From contig NZ_JADKRZ010000001.1 of assembly GCF_015350905.1 (NCBI RefSeq), forward strand, positions 558,001-622,000: DNA of 64,000 nucleotides, written 5' to 3'. Under the pieces are notes generated by a model. It ran no database searches, was not told the DNA's origin, and was given only the letters and a program-made list of their open reading frames with translations. The DNA is from Curtobacterium sp. VKM Ac-2865 (GTDB lineage Bacteria > Actinomycetota > Actinomycetes > Actinomycetales > Microbacteriaceae). This document shows positions 24,300 to 32,501 of this stretch, piece after piece. Position 1 is the first letter of the stretch, and every line of letters begins with the position of its first letter. The position numbers and the translations under genes were made by a program.

Positions 24300-26426
24300 A
24301 TGGTCGACATCGCACCCCGCACGAAGCAGACCGACAGCGCGAAGACCGACAGTGCGCAGCGCGCCACGAGCCCGAAGGCCGACGCGACCGGCGACCCGGC
24401 ACGCGGGACCCCGACGGCCGGCACCGACCGCGAGGTCCGCATCGACGTGGACCTGCTCGCGGAGCACCTGCTCGGACGCTGGGCCGAGGACCGCCGGATC
24501 TCGCGCCGACTCGTGCTGGACCCCGCACTGCACAAGACCGAGGGGCTCGGCACGATCGAGCACCGTCAGCGCGCCTTCGAGCAGCTGCAGGTCCTCGTCG
24601 ACGCCGGGGCGATCCAGCGGCCCTACCCGGTTGAGCTCGGCGGCCAGGACAACCACGGCGGCAACCTCGCGGCGTTCGAGGAACTGACGACCGCGGACCC
24701 GTCGCTGCAGATCAAGGCCGGCGTGCAGTGGGGCCTGTTCGGCTCGGCGGTGCACCACCTCGGCACGGCCAGGAACCACGACGAGTTCCTGCCGGGCATC
24801 ATCCGCTTCGACGTGCCCGGCTGCTTCGCGATGACCGAGACCGGGCACGGCTCGGACGTGCAGAGCATCGCCACGTCGGCGACGTACGACCCGGACACGC
24901 AGGAGTTCGTCGTGCACACGCCGTTCCGCGGCGCGTGGAAGGACTACATCGGCAACGCCGCGCTGCACGGCAAGGCGGCCGTCGTGTTCGCCAAGCTCGT
25001 CACGCAGGGCGTCGACCACGGCGTGCACGCGTTCTACGTCCCCCTCCGCGACGACGACGGGGAGTTCCTGCCGGGTGTCGGCGGCGAGGACGACGGCGTC
25101 AAGGGCGGCCTCAACGGCATCGACAACGGTCGTCTGCACTTCGACCACGTCCGCATCCCCCGCACGAACCTGCTGAACCGGTACGGCGACGTCGCCGAGG
25201 ACGGCACGTACAGCTCCCCGATCGACTCCCCCGGTCGCCGCTTCTTCACGATGCTCGGCACGCTGGTGCAGGGACGTGTCTCACTGGACGGCGCCGCCGT
25301 GGTGGCGCAGAAGATCGGGCTGCAGATCGCCCTGACCTACGCCATGGAACGTCGGCAGTTCCCGACCGGCGGCGGCACCGAGGGCGTGCTGCTCGACTAC
25401 GGCCGCCACCGGCGCCGGCTCATCCCCCGCCTGGCAACGGTCTTCGCGCAGTCGTTCGCGCACGAGCAGCTGCTCCGCACGTTCGACGACGTCTTCAGCG
25501 GCCGTCTGGACACTCCGGAGCGCCGCGAGGACCTGGAGACCCAGGCCGCGGCCTTCAAGTCGCTCTCCACGTGGTCGGCACTCGACACGCTGCAGGAGTG
25601 CCGCGAGGCCTGTGGCGGCGCGGGCTTCCTCGCCGAGAACCGGCTCACCAGCCTGCGCGCCGACCTCGACGTCTACGTGACGTTCGAGGGCGACAACACC
25701 GTGCTGCTGCAGCTCGTCGGCAAGCGCCTGCTCACCGACTTCCGGAAGAAGGCCCCGCGTGACGCGGCCTCGACCGCGAAGTTCGTCGCCGCGCAGGTCG
25801 GCGCGAAGCTCGCGGACGCCTCGGGCATCCGCCGACTGGGTCAGACGGTCGCGGACCGCGGTTCCCTCGCCGCGAGCGTCACGGACCTCCGCGACGGCGC
25901 CACCCAGCGGACGCTGCTCGCCGGCCGGGTCGAGACGATGGTGGCCGAGATCGGCATGCGGCTGAACACCGCCGGCAAGGACCGCGCCCGTGCGGCCCAG
26001 CAGCTGAACCGATCGCAGCACGAGCTCATCGAGGCCGCCAGGGCGCACGCCGAGCTCATGCAGTGGGATGCCTTCACGGCCGCGATCGACGAGGTCCCCG
26101 AGGGCGACACCCGCCGCGTGCTCGTCTGGCTCCGTGACCTGTTCGCGCTCGGGCTGCTCGAGCAGCACCTGGACTGGTACCTCGTGCACGGGCGGCTCTC
26201 CGCTCAGCGTGCCCGCGCGGTGTCGGCGTCCATCGACCGCCTGGTCGCACGGCTCCGCCCGCTCGTCCCGCAACTGCTCGACACCTTCGGGTACGAGCCC
26301 GGACACGTCCGCGCACCGATCGCCCTGGGCGAGGAGCGCGCGCGTCAAGAGGAGGCCGCCGCGTGGTTCGCCGCGGAGCGCGCTGCAGGACGGCTGCCCG
26401 AGCAGGAGAAGAAGCCCCGCCCCTAG
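24300..26426 (+). CDS. Acyl-CoA oxidase/dehydrogenase
   Basis: FAD-dependent fatty acyl-CoA oxidase-type enzyme, 708 aa, first step of beta-oxidation. A 45-residue Lys/Thr/Ala-rich N-terminal tail precedes the catalytic body. Landmarks: CFAMTETGHGSDVQSIAT (acyl-CoA/FAD binding), GRVSLDGAAVVAQKIGLQIALTYAMERRQF (FAD-binding helices) and the catalytic-base region VYVTFEGDNTVLLQLVGKRLL, where the Glu of TFEGDNT is the expected general base. The C-terminal 200 residues are the ACOX-type helical domain, which makes oxidase more likely than dehydrogenase. ATG 24300 has AGGAGG 8 bases upstream. The nucleoid-facing neighbour csrA converges with a 4-base gap. Confidence 0.92.
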   Translation: MVDIAPRTKQTDSAKTDSAQRATSPKADATGDPARGTPTAGTDREVRIDVDLLAEHLLGRWAEDRRISRRLVLDPALHKTEGLGTIEHRQRAFEQLQVLVDAGAIQRPYPVELGGQDNHGGNLAAFEELTTADPSLQIKAGVQWGLFGSAVHHLGTARNHDEFLPGIIRFDVPGCFAMTETGHGSDVQSIATSATYDPDTQEFVVHTPFRGAWKDYIGNAALHGKAAVVFAKLVTQGVDHGVHAFYVPLRDDDGEFLPGVGGEDDGVKGGLNGIDNGRLHFDHVRIPRTNLLNRYGDVAEDGTYSSPIDSPGRRFFTMLGTLVQGRVSLDGAAVVAQKIGLQIALTYAMERRQFPTGGGTEGVLLDYGRHRRRLIPRLATVFAQSFAHEQLLRTFDDVFSGRLDTPERREDLETQAAAFKSLSTWSALDTLQECREACGGAGFLAENRLTSLRADLDVYVTFEGDNTVLLQLVGKRLLTDFRKKAPRDAASTAKFVAAQVGAKLADASGIRRLGQTVADRGSLAASVTDLRDGATQRTLLAGRVETMVAEIGMRLNTAGKDRARAAQQLNRSQHELIEAARAHAELMQWDAFTAAIDEVPEGDTRRVLVWLRDLFALGLLEQHLDWYLVHGRLSAQRARAVSASIDRLVARLRPLVPQLLDTFGYEPGHVRAPIALGEERARQEEAAAWFAAERAAGRLPEQEKKPRP

Positions 26427-26430
26427 GGGC

Positions 26431-26721
26431 TCAGGCGGTCGGGTCGTCCGTGGGAGCGGGCGACCCGCCCGACGCAGACCCGCCCGACGCAGACCCGCCG
26501 AGCGCTGCGCGCAGCCGTGCCTCGGCGTCGTCGGACGCGGACCGGCTGGCCTCGACGTTGGCCTCGGTCACCGCGCGGACCACTTCCTCGCGCTGGATCT
26601 TGACGCCACGGGGGGCATCGATGCCGATGCGGACGCCGTCGCCCCGGGAGTCGAGCACCGTGATGACGATGTCGTCCCCGATGAGGATCCGCTCGCCGAC
26701 CTTCCGCGTGAGTACCAGCAC
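26431..26721 (-). CDS. csrA: Carbon storage regulator CsrA
   Basis: RNA-binding translational regulator. The first 55 residues are the canonical CsrA fold: MLVLTRKVGERILIGDDI, ITVLDSRGDGVRIGIDAP, then VKIQREEVV; the N-terminal LTRK and the later IQREEV region form the RNA-binding edge. The 96-aa length exceeds the usual 60-75 because of an acidic/Ser-Gly-rich tail with an imperfect ASGGSASGGS repeat. It is the last gene on the flagellar strand, 501 bases beyond the flhF-like stop. In Gram-positive flagellates CsrA represses flagellin and is antagonised by FliW; no fliW lies next to it here. Long Ser/Gly tail role unknown. Confidence 0.93.
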   Translation of the reverse strand: MLVLTRKVGERILIGDDIVITVLDSRGDGVRIGIDAPRGVKIQREEVVRAVTEANVEASRSASDDAEARLRAALGGSASGGSASGGSPAPTDDPTA

Positions 26722-26787
26722 CCGCTCAGCCTAACCACGATGCCCGGTGTGGCCCGTCCACGGCGCGGCGGACGCCGGACCGGACGG

Positions 26788-26960
26788 CGGTTCCCGACGC
26801 GAGACACGACGGATCCGGTCGGCGAACGTCGGAGATCGCGAACCAGATCCGTCACGGCCGAAATGGAACTCAGCGCGGCCGGACCGGCAGCCCGAGCTCG
26901 TGCACGCTGTCCGGCGTGGTCGTCTCCCGGGTTCCGACGGCGAGTACCCCGGCGACCGGC
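26788..26960. repeat. Direct repeat copy 1 (flhF 3'-end duplicate)
   Basis: 173 bases that repeat, with 4 mismatches by my count, the segment 27141-27313. Copy 1 is non-coding and lies between the flhF-like stop and csrA. It preserves a dyad (GACGGATC ... GATCCGTC, near 26808-26854) that may act as a terminator. The 501-base gap 26722-27222 is made up of copy 1, the short-repeat array and the left half of copy 2. Confidence 0.95.
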
Positions 26961-27120
26961 GCGGCGCGGCGACCGGCACGACCGCGACGCGGCGACCGGC
27001 ACGACCGCGGCGCGGCGCGGCGACCGGCACGAGCCCGGCGCGGCGACCGGCACGACTCCGGCGCGGCGCGGCGCGGCGACCGACACGACCGCGGCGACGG
27101 CGCACGACAGACCGGCACGA
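26961..27120. repeat. GC-rich array of GCGACCGGCACGAC units
   Basis: About five to six degenerate units built on GCGACCGGCACGAC plus a variable GCG-rich spacer (roughly 17-33 bases per unit), filling the space between the two 173-base copies. The core word is identical to the flhF coding sequence at 27304-27317, where it encodes the VVPVA segment on the minus strand, so the array looks amplified from that point. Confidence 0.85.
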
Positions 27121-27140
27121 CGGTCGTGCCGGACAGGCGC

Positions 27141-27313
27141 CGGTTCCCGACGCGAGACATGACGGATCCGGTCGGCGAACGTCGGAGATCGCGAACCAGA
27201 TCCGTCACGGCCGAAATGGAACTCAGCGCGGCCGGACCGGCAGCCCGAGCTCGTGCACGCTGTCCGGCGTGGTCGTCTCCCGGGTGCCGACGGCCAGCAC
27301 CCCGGCGACCGGC
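27141..27313. repeat. Direct repeat copy 2 (includes flhF 3' end)
   Basis: Partner of 26788-26960 at an offset of 353 bases. Its right half encodes the last 30 residues of the flhF-like protein and its stop codon; its left half contains the same TGACGGATC...GATCCGTCA dyad downstream of the stop, the natural terminator position. Confidence 0.95.
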
Positions 27314-28209
27314 ACGACCAAGGCGACGGCGTGCACCATGAGGAGCGAGTCCTCGTGCTTCCGCCCCGCGTCCACGACGACCCACACCTGGTCCGGTGCC
27401 AGGCCCTCGAGCGCGGCGTGGTCGTCCCAGGCGACGCCACCGAGCAGCGCGTGGCCCGCACGGACCCCGTCGGCCCGCGCGAGGATCCCGCCGCGGCGGT
27501 CGAGGGCGTCGGTCTCCCGCAGGTCGTGCCGCGCGGCGAACGCGGCACGGGCGGCGTCGACGTCGACGCCACGTCCGACCAGCAGCACCAGGTCGCCGTC
27601 ACCCGACAGGACCGGCGGCACCGGGGGCCGCCCCGCGGCCAGCGCACGCCGTCCGCGACGCGTGGTGAGGTCGTGGACGGGAGCCGCGCCTCCAGTCGGT
27701 CCGGCCAGGAGGCTCGGCGCGACCTCCTGGGGCGGGCGCGACCCCGAGACGGGGTCGGTGACGAACGGTCCGGGGTCTGGCGCTGCGACGGGGACGGGAC
27801 CGGTCGTCAGGACGGGGACGGTCGGCGCGGCCGCGGCGGGTGCTGGTAGGGCGATGCCGTCGGCGACGAAGCCGTCGAGCACCGACGCGAACACGTCGGC
27901 CCGGGCCGCCAGGGTGCCGTCGCCGCTCGCGATGCGGGCCTCGGCCTCGTCGGCGTCGGCGAGGAGCGCGGCGATCCCGACCCGGGTGGCGGGTCCGTCG
28001 GCGATGGCCACCCGGACGGTCGGGACCTCGTCGGGGTCGAGCACCTCGACGGTGGCCTCGACGTGGGCGCGGCGGAAGAGCCCGCCGACCCCGCCGCTGG
28101 TGACGCGCTCTGCGGCGATGATCCGCGCTCCGGCGCCGAACTCGGCTCGGACGGCGTCGCGGACGTCGTCGAGCGTCGCGCCGCTACGCTGCAATCGGGT
28201 CGGCGGCAC
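27223..28209 (-). CDS. flhF: FlhF-like protein with degenerate GTPase domain
   Basis: 328-aa product directly after flhA, the usual place of flhF, the SRP-type GTPase that places flagella. The N-terminal segment (GATLDDVRDAVRAEFGAGARIIAAERV, then GGVGGLFRRAHVEATVEV) fits the FlhF B domain. After an Ala/Pro-rich linker (about residues 110-185) the remaining 130 residues look like a shrunken G domain. VWVVVDAGRKHED stands where the DTAGR Walker B motif is expected, and AVGTRETTTPDSVHELGLPV where the TKLDE...LPV guanine loop is expected. No P-loop GxxGxGKTT is present, so GTP hydrolysis is unlikely. GTG 28209 has GGGAG 6 bases upstream and overlaps the flhA 3' end by 26 bases. Possibly a scaffold; symbol tentative. 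Confidence 0.68.
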   Translation of the reverse strand: MPPTRLQRSGATLDDVRDAVRAEFGAGARIIAAERVTSGGVGGLFRRAHVEATVEVLDPDEVPTVRVAIADGPATRVGIAALLADADEAEARIASGDGTLAARADVFASVLDGFVADGIALPAPAAAAPTVPVLTTGPVPVAAPDPGPFVTDPVSGSRPPQEVAPSLLAGPTGGAAPVHDLTTRRGRRALAAGRPPVPPVLSGDGDLVLLVGRGVDVDAARAAFAARHDLRETDALDRRGGILARADGVRAGHALLGGVAWDDHAALEGLAPDQVWVVVDAGRKHEDSLLMVHAVALVVPVAGVLAVGTRETTTPDSVHELGLPVRPR

Positions 28210-30238
28210 GGACCACTCCCACGGTCTCGATGGTGGAGCCCGCCGCCGTTGCCTCCTGGTAGGAGAGCACGGGGAGGCCGTCGGACTGGGCGGACACCAT
28301 GCGGTGCACGGCCGGGCGGAGCTGCGGGGCGCAGACGAGCACGGCGGACAGGCCCTGCTCCTCGACGCTCCGGACGGCGTCACGGACGGAGCCGAGGACC
28401 TGCTCGATGCGGTGGGCGTCGAGGACGATCTGCGTGCCCTGCTCGGACGGACGCAGCCCCTCGAGCATCGACTGTTCGAGCAGCGGGTCGATCATGATCA
28501 CGCGGAGGACTCCCTGGTCGAGGTGTCGTGCCGGAAGCGCCGGGCCGAGTGCGGCTCGGGCGGCCTCGACGAGTCCCTCGGGGTCGGAGGACACCTTCGC
28601 CCGGAGCGTCAGCGCTTCGCAGATCCGGCCGAGGTCGTTGATCGGGACGCGCTCGACGAGCAGCCCCTGCAGCACGCGCTGGAGCTCGGCCATCGAGAGC
28701 ATGCCGGGGACGAGCTCCTCGACGGCGGCGGGGTTGACCTGCTTGACGCCCTCGGCCAGGACCTTGACGTCCTCGCGGGTGAGCAGGCGCGCGGCGTTGT
28801 CGCCGATGACGGCCTGCAGGTGGGTGACGAGCACGGACACGCGGTCGATCACGGTCGCGCCGGTCATCTCCGCCGCGTGCCGGAGCTCGGCGGGGACCCA
28901 CTTGCCGGCCAGGCCGAACACGGGCTCGACGGTGGCGTCGCCCGGCAGGCCGTCGAGCTGGTCCCCGAGGGCCAGGACGCTCCGCGCGGGGGCGGTGCCA
29001 CGACCGGCCTCGACGCCGGCGATCCGGATGGCGTAGGTCGACGGCGGCAGCTCGATGCTGTCGCGCGTGCGGACGGGCGGCACGACGATCCCCATGTCCA
29101 TCGCGATCTTGCGGCGGAGCGCCCGGACGCGGCCGAGCAGGTCGTCCGAGGCGCCGGAGACCATGTCGACCAGGTCGGGGGCGAGCTGGATCTCGAGGGC
29201 GTGCACGCGCATCTGCTCGACGAGGTCCTCGGTGGTGTCGCCCGACGGTGCGGCGGCCGCGAGTGCCTGCTGGTCGGCCGCGGCGGCCTCGGCCTTGGCG
29301 GTGTTCTGCCCGATCCGCCAGCTCGTGAAGAGCAGGGTCCCGCCGACGAGCAGGAACGGCAGGATCGGCATGCCGGGGATGAAGCCCATCGCGATGGCGG
29401 CCACGCCGGCGATCATGAGCGCGTTCCTGGACTGCCCGAGCTGCTTCGTCGCCGATGCGCCCATCTCGCTCTCGGCACCGGAGCGGGTGACGATCATGCC
29501 CGTCGACACGGCCATCAGGAGCGCGGGGATCTGGGTGACCAGGCCGTCGCCGATCGTCAGGATGCCGTACTTCGACAGGGCGTCCGTGACCGAGAGGCCG
29601 TTCTGCAGCATGCCGATCGCGATGCCGCCGATGAGGTTGATGACGATGATCAGGATGCCCGCGATGGCGTCGCCCTTGACGAACTTCGACGCACCGTCCA
29701 TCGCGCCGTAGAAGTCGGCCTCGGCGGACACCGACGCGCGGCGCTCCTTCGCCTCGGCGTCGGTGATGAGCCCGGCGTTCAGGTCGGCGTCGATGGCCAT
29801 CTGCTTGCCGGGCATCGCGTCGAGGGTGAAGCGCGCCCCGACCTCGGCGACGCGCTCGGCGCCCTTCGTCACGACGACGAACTGGATGACGATGAGGATG
29901 AGGAAGATGACCGCGCCGATGATGATCGACCCGGAGACGGCGACGTGGCCGAACGCCTGGATGACGTCGCCGGCGAAGCCCTCGCCGAGCACCAGGCGCG
30001 TGGACGCGACGTTGAGCCCGAGGCGGAACAGCGTGGCGACGAGGAGCAGCGACGGGAACACCGAGAAGTCCAGCGGCTTCTTCACGAACAGCGTCGTGAG
30101 CAGGACCACCAGCGCCAGCAGGATGTTGCAGATGATCAGGAAGTCCAGCAGGAACGACGGCACCGGCAGGATCAGCAGCAGGATGATGCCGACGATGAGC
30201 ACCGGGACGGCGAGCTTCGGCAGGTCCTTGAGCTTCAT
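28184..30238 (-). CDS. flhA: Flagellar export gate protein FlhA
   Basis: Core subunit of the flagellar type III export gate, 684 aa. Eight N-terminal membrane spans begin with LAVPVLIVGIILLLILPVP. The FHIPEP-region signature is seen in the FRLGLNVASTRLVLGEG and FVVVTKGAERVAEVGARFTLDAMPGKQMAIDADLNAG segments, the latter carrying the conserved cytoplasmic loop charged residues for proton use. The C-terminal 350 residues form the cytosolic nonameric ring that receives export substrates (VPINDLGRICEAL; VLVCAPQLRPAVHRM). ATG 30238 overlaps the flhB stop (ATGA). Full length for the family. Confidence 0.97.
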   Translation of the reverse strand: MKLKDLPKLAVPVLIVGIILLLILPVPSFLLDFLIICNILLALVVLLTTLFVKKPLDFSVFPSLLLVATLFRLGLNVASTRLVLGEGFAGDVIQAFGHVAVSGSIIIGAVIFLILIVIQFVVVTKGAERVAEVGARFTLDAMPGKQMAIDADLNAGLITDAEAKERRASVSAEADFYGAMDGASKFVKGDAIAGILIIVINLIGGIAIGMLQNGLSVTDALSKYGILTIGDGLVTQIPALLMAVSTGMIVTRSGAESEMGASATKQLGQSRNALMIAGVAAIAMGFIPGMPILPFLLVGGTLLFTSWRIGQNTAKAEAAAADQQALAAAAPSGDTTEDLVEQMRVHALEIQLAPDLVDMVSGASDDLLGRVRALRRKIAMDMGIVVPPVRTRDSIELPPSTYAIRIAGVEAGRGTAPARSVLALGDQLDGLPGDATVEPVFGLAGKWVPAELRHAAEMTGATVIDRVSVLVTHLQAVIGDNAARLLTREDVKVLAEGVKQVNPAAVEELVPGMLSMAELQRVLQGLLVERVPINDLGRICEALTLRAKVSSDPEGLVEAARAALGPALPARHLDQGVLRVIMIDPLLEQSMLEGLRPSEQGTQIVLDAHRIEQVLGSVRDAVRSVEEQGLSAVLVCAPQLRPAVHRMVSAQSDGLPVLSYQEATAAGSTIETVGVVRAADPIAA

Positions 30239-31446
30239 GCGGGGACTCCCTGGGTGGTGGACGCGGCGGGCGTCGGGTTCGTGGTGGGTCGGGGTGTGCG
30301 GAGCTTGCGGGGTCTGAGGTCCCCGGTGAGCGTCGCGGGGTCGAGCACGGTGGCGACCTCGTCGGGCGTGGTGGGCCGGGGCGGTGCGTGCGTGCCGGCC
30401 GCCGCTCCCCGGGCCTTGAGCGCCATCACGAAGGACAGCACCCGGGCGACGGGCGTGTAGAGATCGACGGGGACCTCGTGGCCGAGCTCGCACGCGGCGT
30501 GCAGTGCGCGGGTGAGGGGCACGTCGCGGACGATCGGCACCCGCGACTCCTCGGCGCGGGCGCGGATGACGTCGGCGACCGGCCCGGCCCCCTTCGCCAC
30601 GACCCGCGGCGCGGACTTGCCCGGCTCGTACTTGAGCGCGACGGCGTAGTGCGTCGGGTTCGTCATCACGACGTCGGCGTCGCCCACGGCCTGGATCATC
30701 CGGTTGCGGCTCATCGCGAGCTGGCGGGAGCGCCGCTGGCCCTTGACGTGCGGGTCGCCCTCGGCGGACTTGTTCTCGTCCTTGACCTCGCGCTTGGTCA
30801 TCATCGTGCGCTTGCGGTTGCGGCGGATGACGACGAACACGTCGAGTGCGGCGAGCACCAGGCCGGCGGCGATCGCGGCACGGAGGAGCGTCCCAGCGCC
30901 CTCGCCGGCGGCGCTGAGCACGGCCGACAGGGGCAGCGACCCGCTCGTCATGAGCACGGGGACGAGTCCCTGCACGGCGAACCAGAGCACGAGGCCGACG
31001 ACGGCCGTCTTCACGAGGGCCTTCACGCCGTTCCAGAGCGCCTGGGTGCCGAAGACCCGCTTGATGCCCTGCACGGGGTCGAAGTGCTCCGGCGTCGGGG
31101 CGATGGAGCGGAAGTGCACCCCGCCCTGGGCGACGGCGGTCGCGGCGACGGCGACGAGCACGACCAGGAGCATCGGGCCGAGCGTCGCCGACATCGAGCC
31201 CATCGCGTCCTCGAAGACGCCGCGCATGGTGCCGATCGACGGGTCGGCGATGACCGTCTTGACGGCGTCGAGCTGTTGCTGCCCGGCACCGGCGGCACGG
31301 CCGATCGTGGCCGGGATCATCAGCGCCGCTGCGGCGATGCCGATCCACGCGCCGAGGTCCTGCGACCGGCCGAGCTGGCCCTTCTTGTGGACCTCCTTCA
31401 TCCGCTTGGAGGTGGCCTTCTCGGACTTCTCACCGCTGTCGGACAT
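30235..31446 (-). CDS. flhB: Flagellar export switch protein FlhB
   Basis: Substrate-specificity switch of the flagellar export apparatus, 403 aa. The N-terminus EKSEKATSKRMKEVHKKGQ is family-typical, followed by four membrane spans and a cytoplasmic domain containing the autocleavage motif NPTH at residues 263-266 in VVMTNPTHYAVALKYEP. The cleavage site is intact, so the hook-to-filament switch should work. The C-terminal tail after residue 350 is Pro/Thr/Arg-rich and longer than in enteric FlhB. Operon member: 3 bases from fliR, 4-base overlap with flhA. Confidence 0.97.
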   Translation of the reverse strand: MSDSGEKSEKATSKRMKEVHKKGQLGRSQDLGAWIGIAAAALMIPATIGRAAGAGQQQLDAVKTVIADPSIGTMRGVFEDAMGSMSATLGPMLLVVLVAVAATAVAQGGVHFRSIAPTPEHFDPVQGIKRVFGTQALWNGVKALVKTAVVGLVLWFAVQGLVPVLMTSGSLPLSAVLSAAGEGAGTLLRAAIAAGLVLAALDVFVVIRRNRKRTMMTKREVKDENKSAEGDPHVKGQRRSRQLAMSRNRMIQAVGDADVVMTNPTHYAVALKYEPGKSAPRVVAKGAGPVADVIRARAEESRVPIVRDVPLTRALHAACELGHEVPVDLYTPVARVLSFVMALKARGAAAGTHAPPRPTTPDEVATVLDPATLTGDLRPRKLRTPRPTTNPTPAASTTQGVPA

Positions 31447-31449
31447 GGC

Positions 31450-32226
31450 TCACCCCCTCCCGGTGATCGCCTGCACGGCGTCACCCGTCAGGCTGGACAC
31501 GACGGACGGCAGCGCCATGAAGAGCGCCCCGGCGAAGATGACGGTCAGGCCGATCTTGATCGGGAAGCCCATCTGGAAGGCGTTCAGCGCGGGGGCCACG
31601 CGGGTGAGCAGGCCGAGGCCGACGTCGGCGAGGAACAGCACGACGACGAGCGGGCCGGCGATCTGCAGCGTCGCGAGGAACATCTGCGACAGGGCCGCGA
31701 CGAGCAGCCCGGCGACGCCGCCGAACGCCATGGTGCCGACGTGCCCGCTGCCGTCGACGAGGGGCACCGCGTCGAACGAGCGCACGATGCCGGCGACGAT
31801 GAGCTGGTACCCGCCGCTGGCGAAGAGCAGGGCGAGCGCGGCCATCTGGAACAGGCGCGTGAACTGTGCGCCGTTCACCTGGGACTGCGGGTCGTAGGCC
31901 TGCGCGAGCGTGAAGCCGCCGAACAGGTCGATGAGCGCGCCGGCGGACTGCACGGCGGAGAACACCAGGTACACGAGGAACCCGAGGACGAGGCCCACGC
32001 CGAGCTGCGTGACGAGCGCGACGAGGAAGGCGCCGGTGTCGAGCGAGGTGTACCCGGCGGTGACGCGCGGGGCGACCCCGACGGCGAGCCCGAGCGCCAG
32101 GATGAGCTTCGCCGTCGCGGGGAACGCCTTGTACGAGAACGGCGGGGCGATCATGAAGAACGCGATGAGCCGGACACCGGCGAGCATGGTGCCCTCGAGC
32201 CCGTCGAAGTCGATGGCGAGCTCCAT
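31450..32226 (-). CDS. fliR: Flagellar export protein FliR
   Basis: Membrane component of the export gate core (FliPQR), 258 aa with about six hydrophobic spans. Family pattern: RLIAFFMIAPPFSYKAFPATAKLILALGLAV near residues 20-50, FLVYLVFSAVQSAGALIDLFGGFTLAQAYDPQ in the middle, and LGLLTRVAPALNAFQMGFPIKI near residue 205, the most conserved stretch. Start ATG 32226 shares its first base with the fliQ stop. Fits the conserved P-Q-R-B-A order. Confidence 0.96.
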   Translation of the reverse strand: MELAIDFDGLEGTMLAGVRLIAFFMIAPPFSYKAFPATAKLILALGLAVGVAPRVTAGYTSLDTGAFLVALVTQLGVGLVLGFLVYLVFSAVQSAGALIDLFGGFTLAQAYDPQSQVNGAQFTRLFQMAALALLFASGGYQLIVAGIVRSFDAVPLVDGSGHVGTMAFGGVAGLLVAALSQMFLATLQIAGPLVVVLFLADVGLGLLTRVAPALNAFQMGFPIKIGLTVIFAGALFMALPSVVSSLTGDAVQAITGRG

Positions 32227-32501
32227 CAGGCGGCCCCGAGCAGCTTCGGGATCTGGTCGAACGCGAAGTGCGTGAACCCGATCATCTCGGAGATCATCCA
32301 GTTGCCACAGACGACCAGCGCGACGGCGACCGCGAGGGCCTTCGGCACGAACGACAGCGTCACCTCCTGGATCTGGGTGACGGACTGGAAGAGCGAGATC
32401 GCGAAGCCCACGACGAGCGACGTGACGAGCACGGGCGCCGCGAGCTTGCCGGCGACGAGGAGTGCCTGGAGGACGAGGTCGATGACCGCCTGCTGGTCCA
32501 T
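32226..32501 (-). CDS. fliQ: Flagellar export protein FliQ
   Basis: Small export gate subunit, 91 aa, two helical hairpin spans: AVIDLVLQALLVAGKLAAPVLVTSLVVGFAISLFQSVTQIQEVTLSFVPK is the family stretch, with QSVTQIQEVTLSFVPK as its most conserved part. ATG 32501 overlaps the fliP stop by one base, which fixes the start; longer readings would run back into fliP. Normal family length. Confidence 0.96.
   Translation of the reverse strand: MDQQAVIDLVLQALLVAGKLAAPVLVTSLVVGFAISLFQSVTQIQEVTLSFVPKALAVAVALVVCGNWMISEMIGFTHFAFDQIPKLLGAA

Noticed and set aside
26961..27120. The repeat array as a CRISPR
   Set aside because: Units are 17-33 bases, GC-rich, without constant repeats and unique spacers, and derive from flhF sequence.
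26747..30460. A 1237-codon plus-strand frame
   Set aside because: Antisense to flhF, flhA and flhB; low-complexity Arg/Asp/His content, no start signal, and the other strand is unmistakable.
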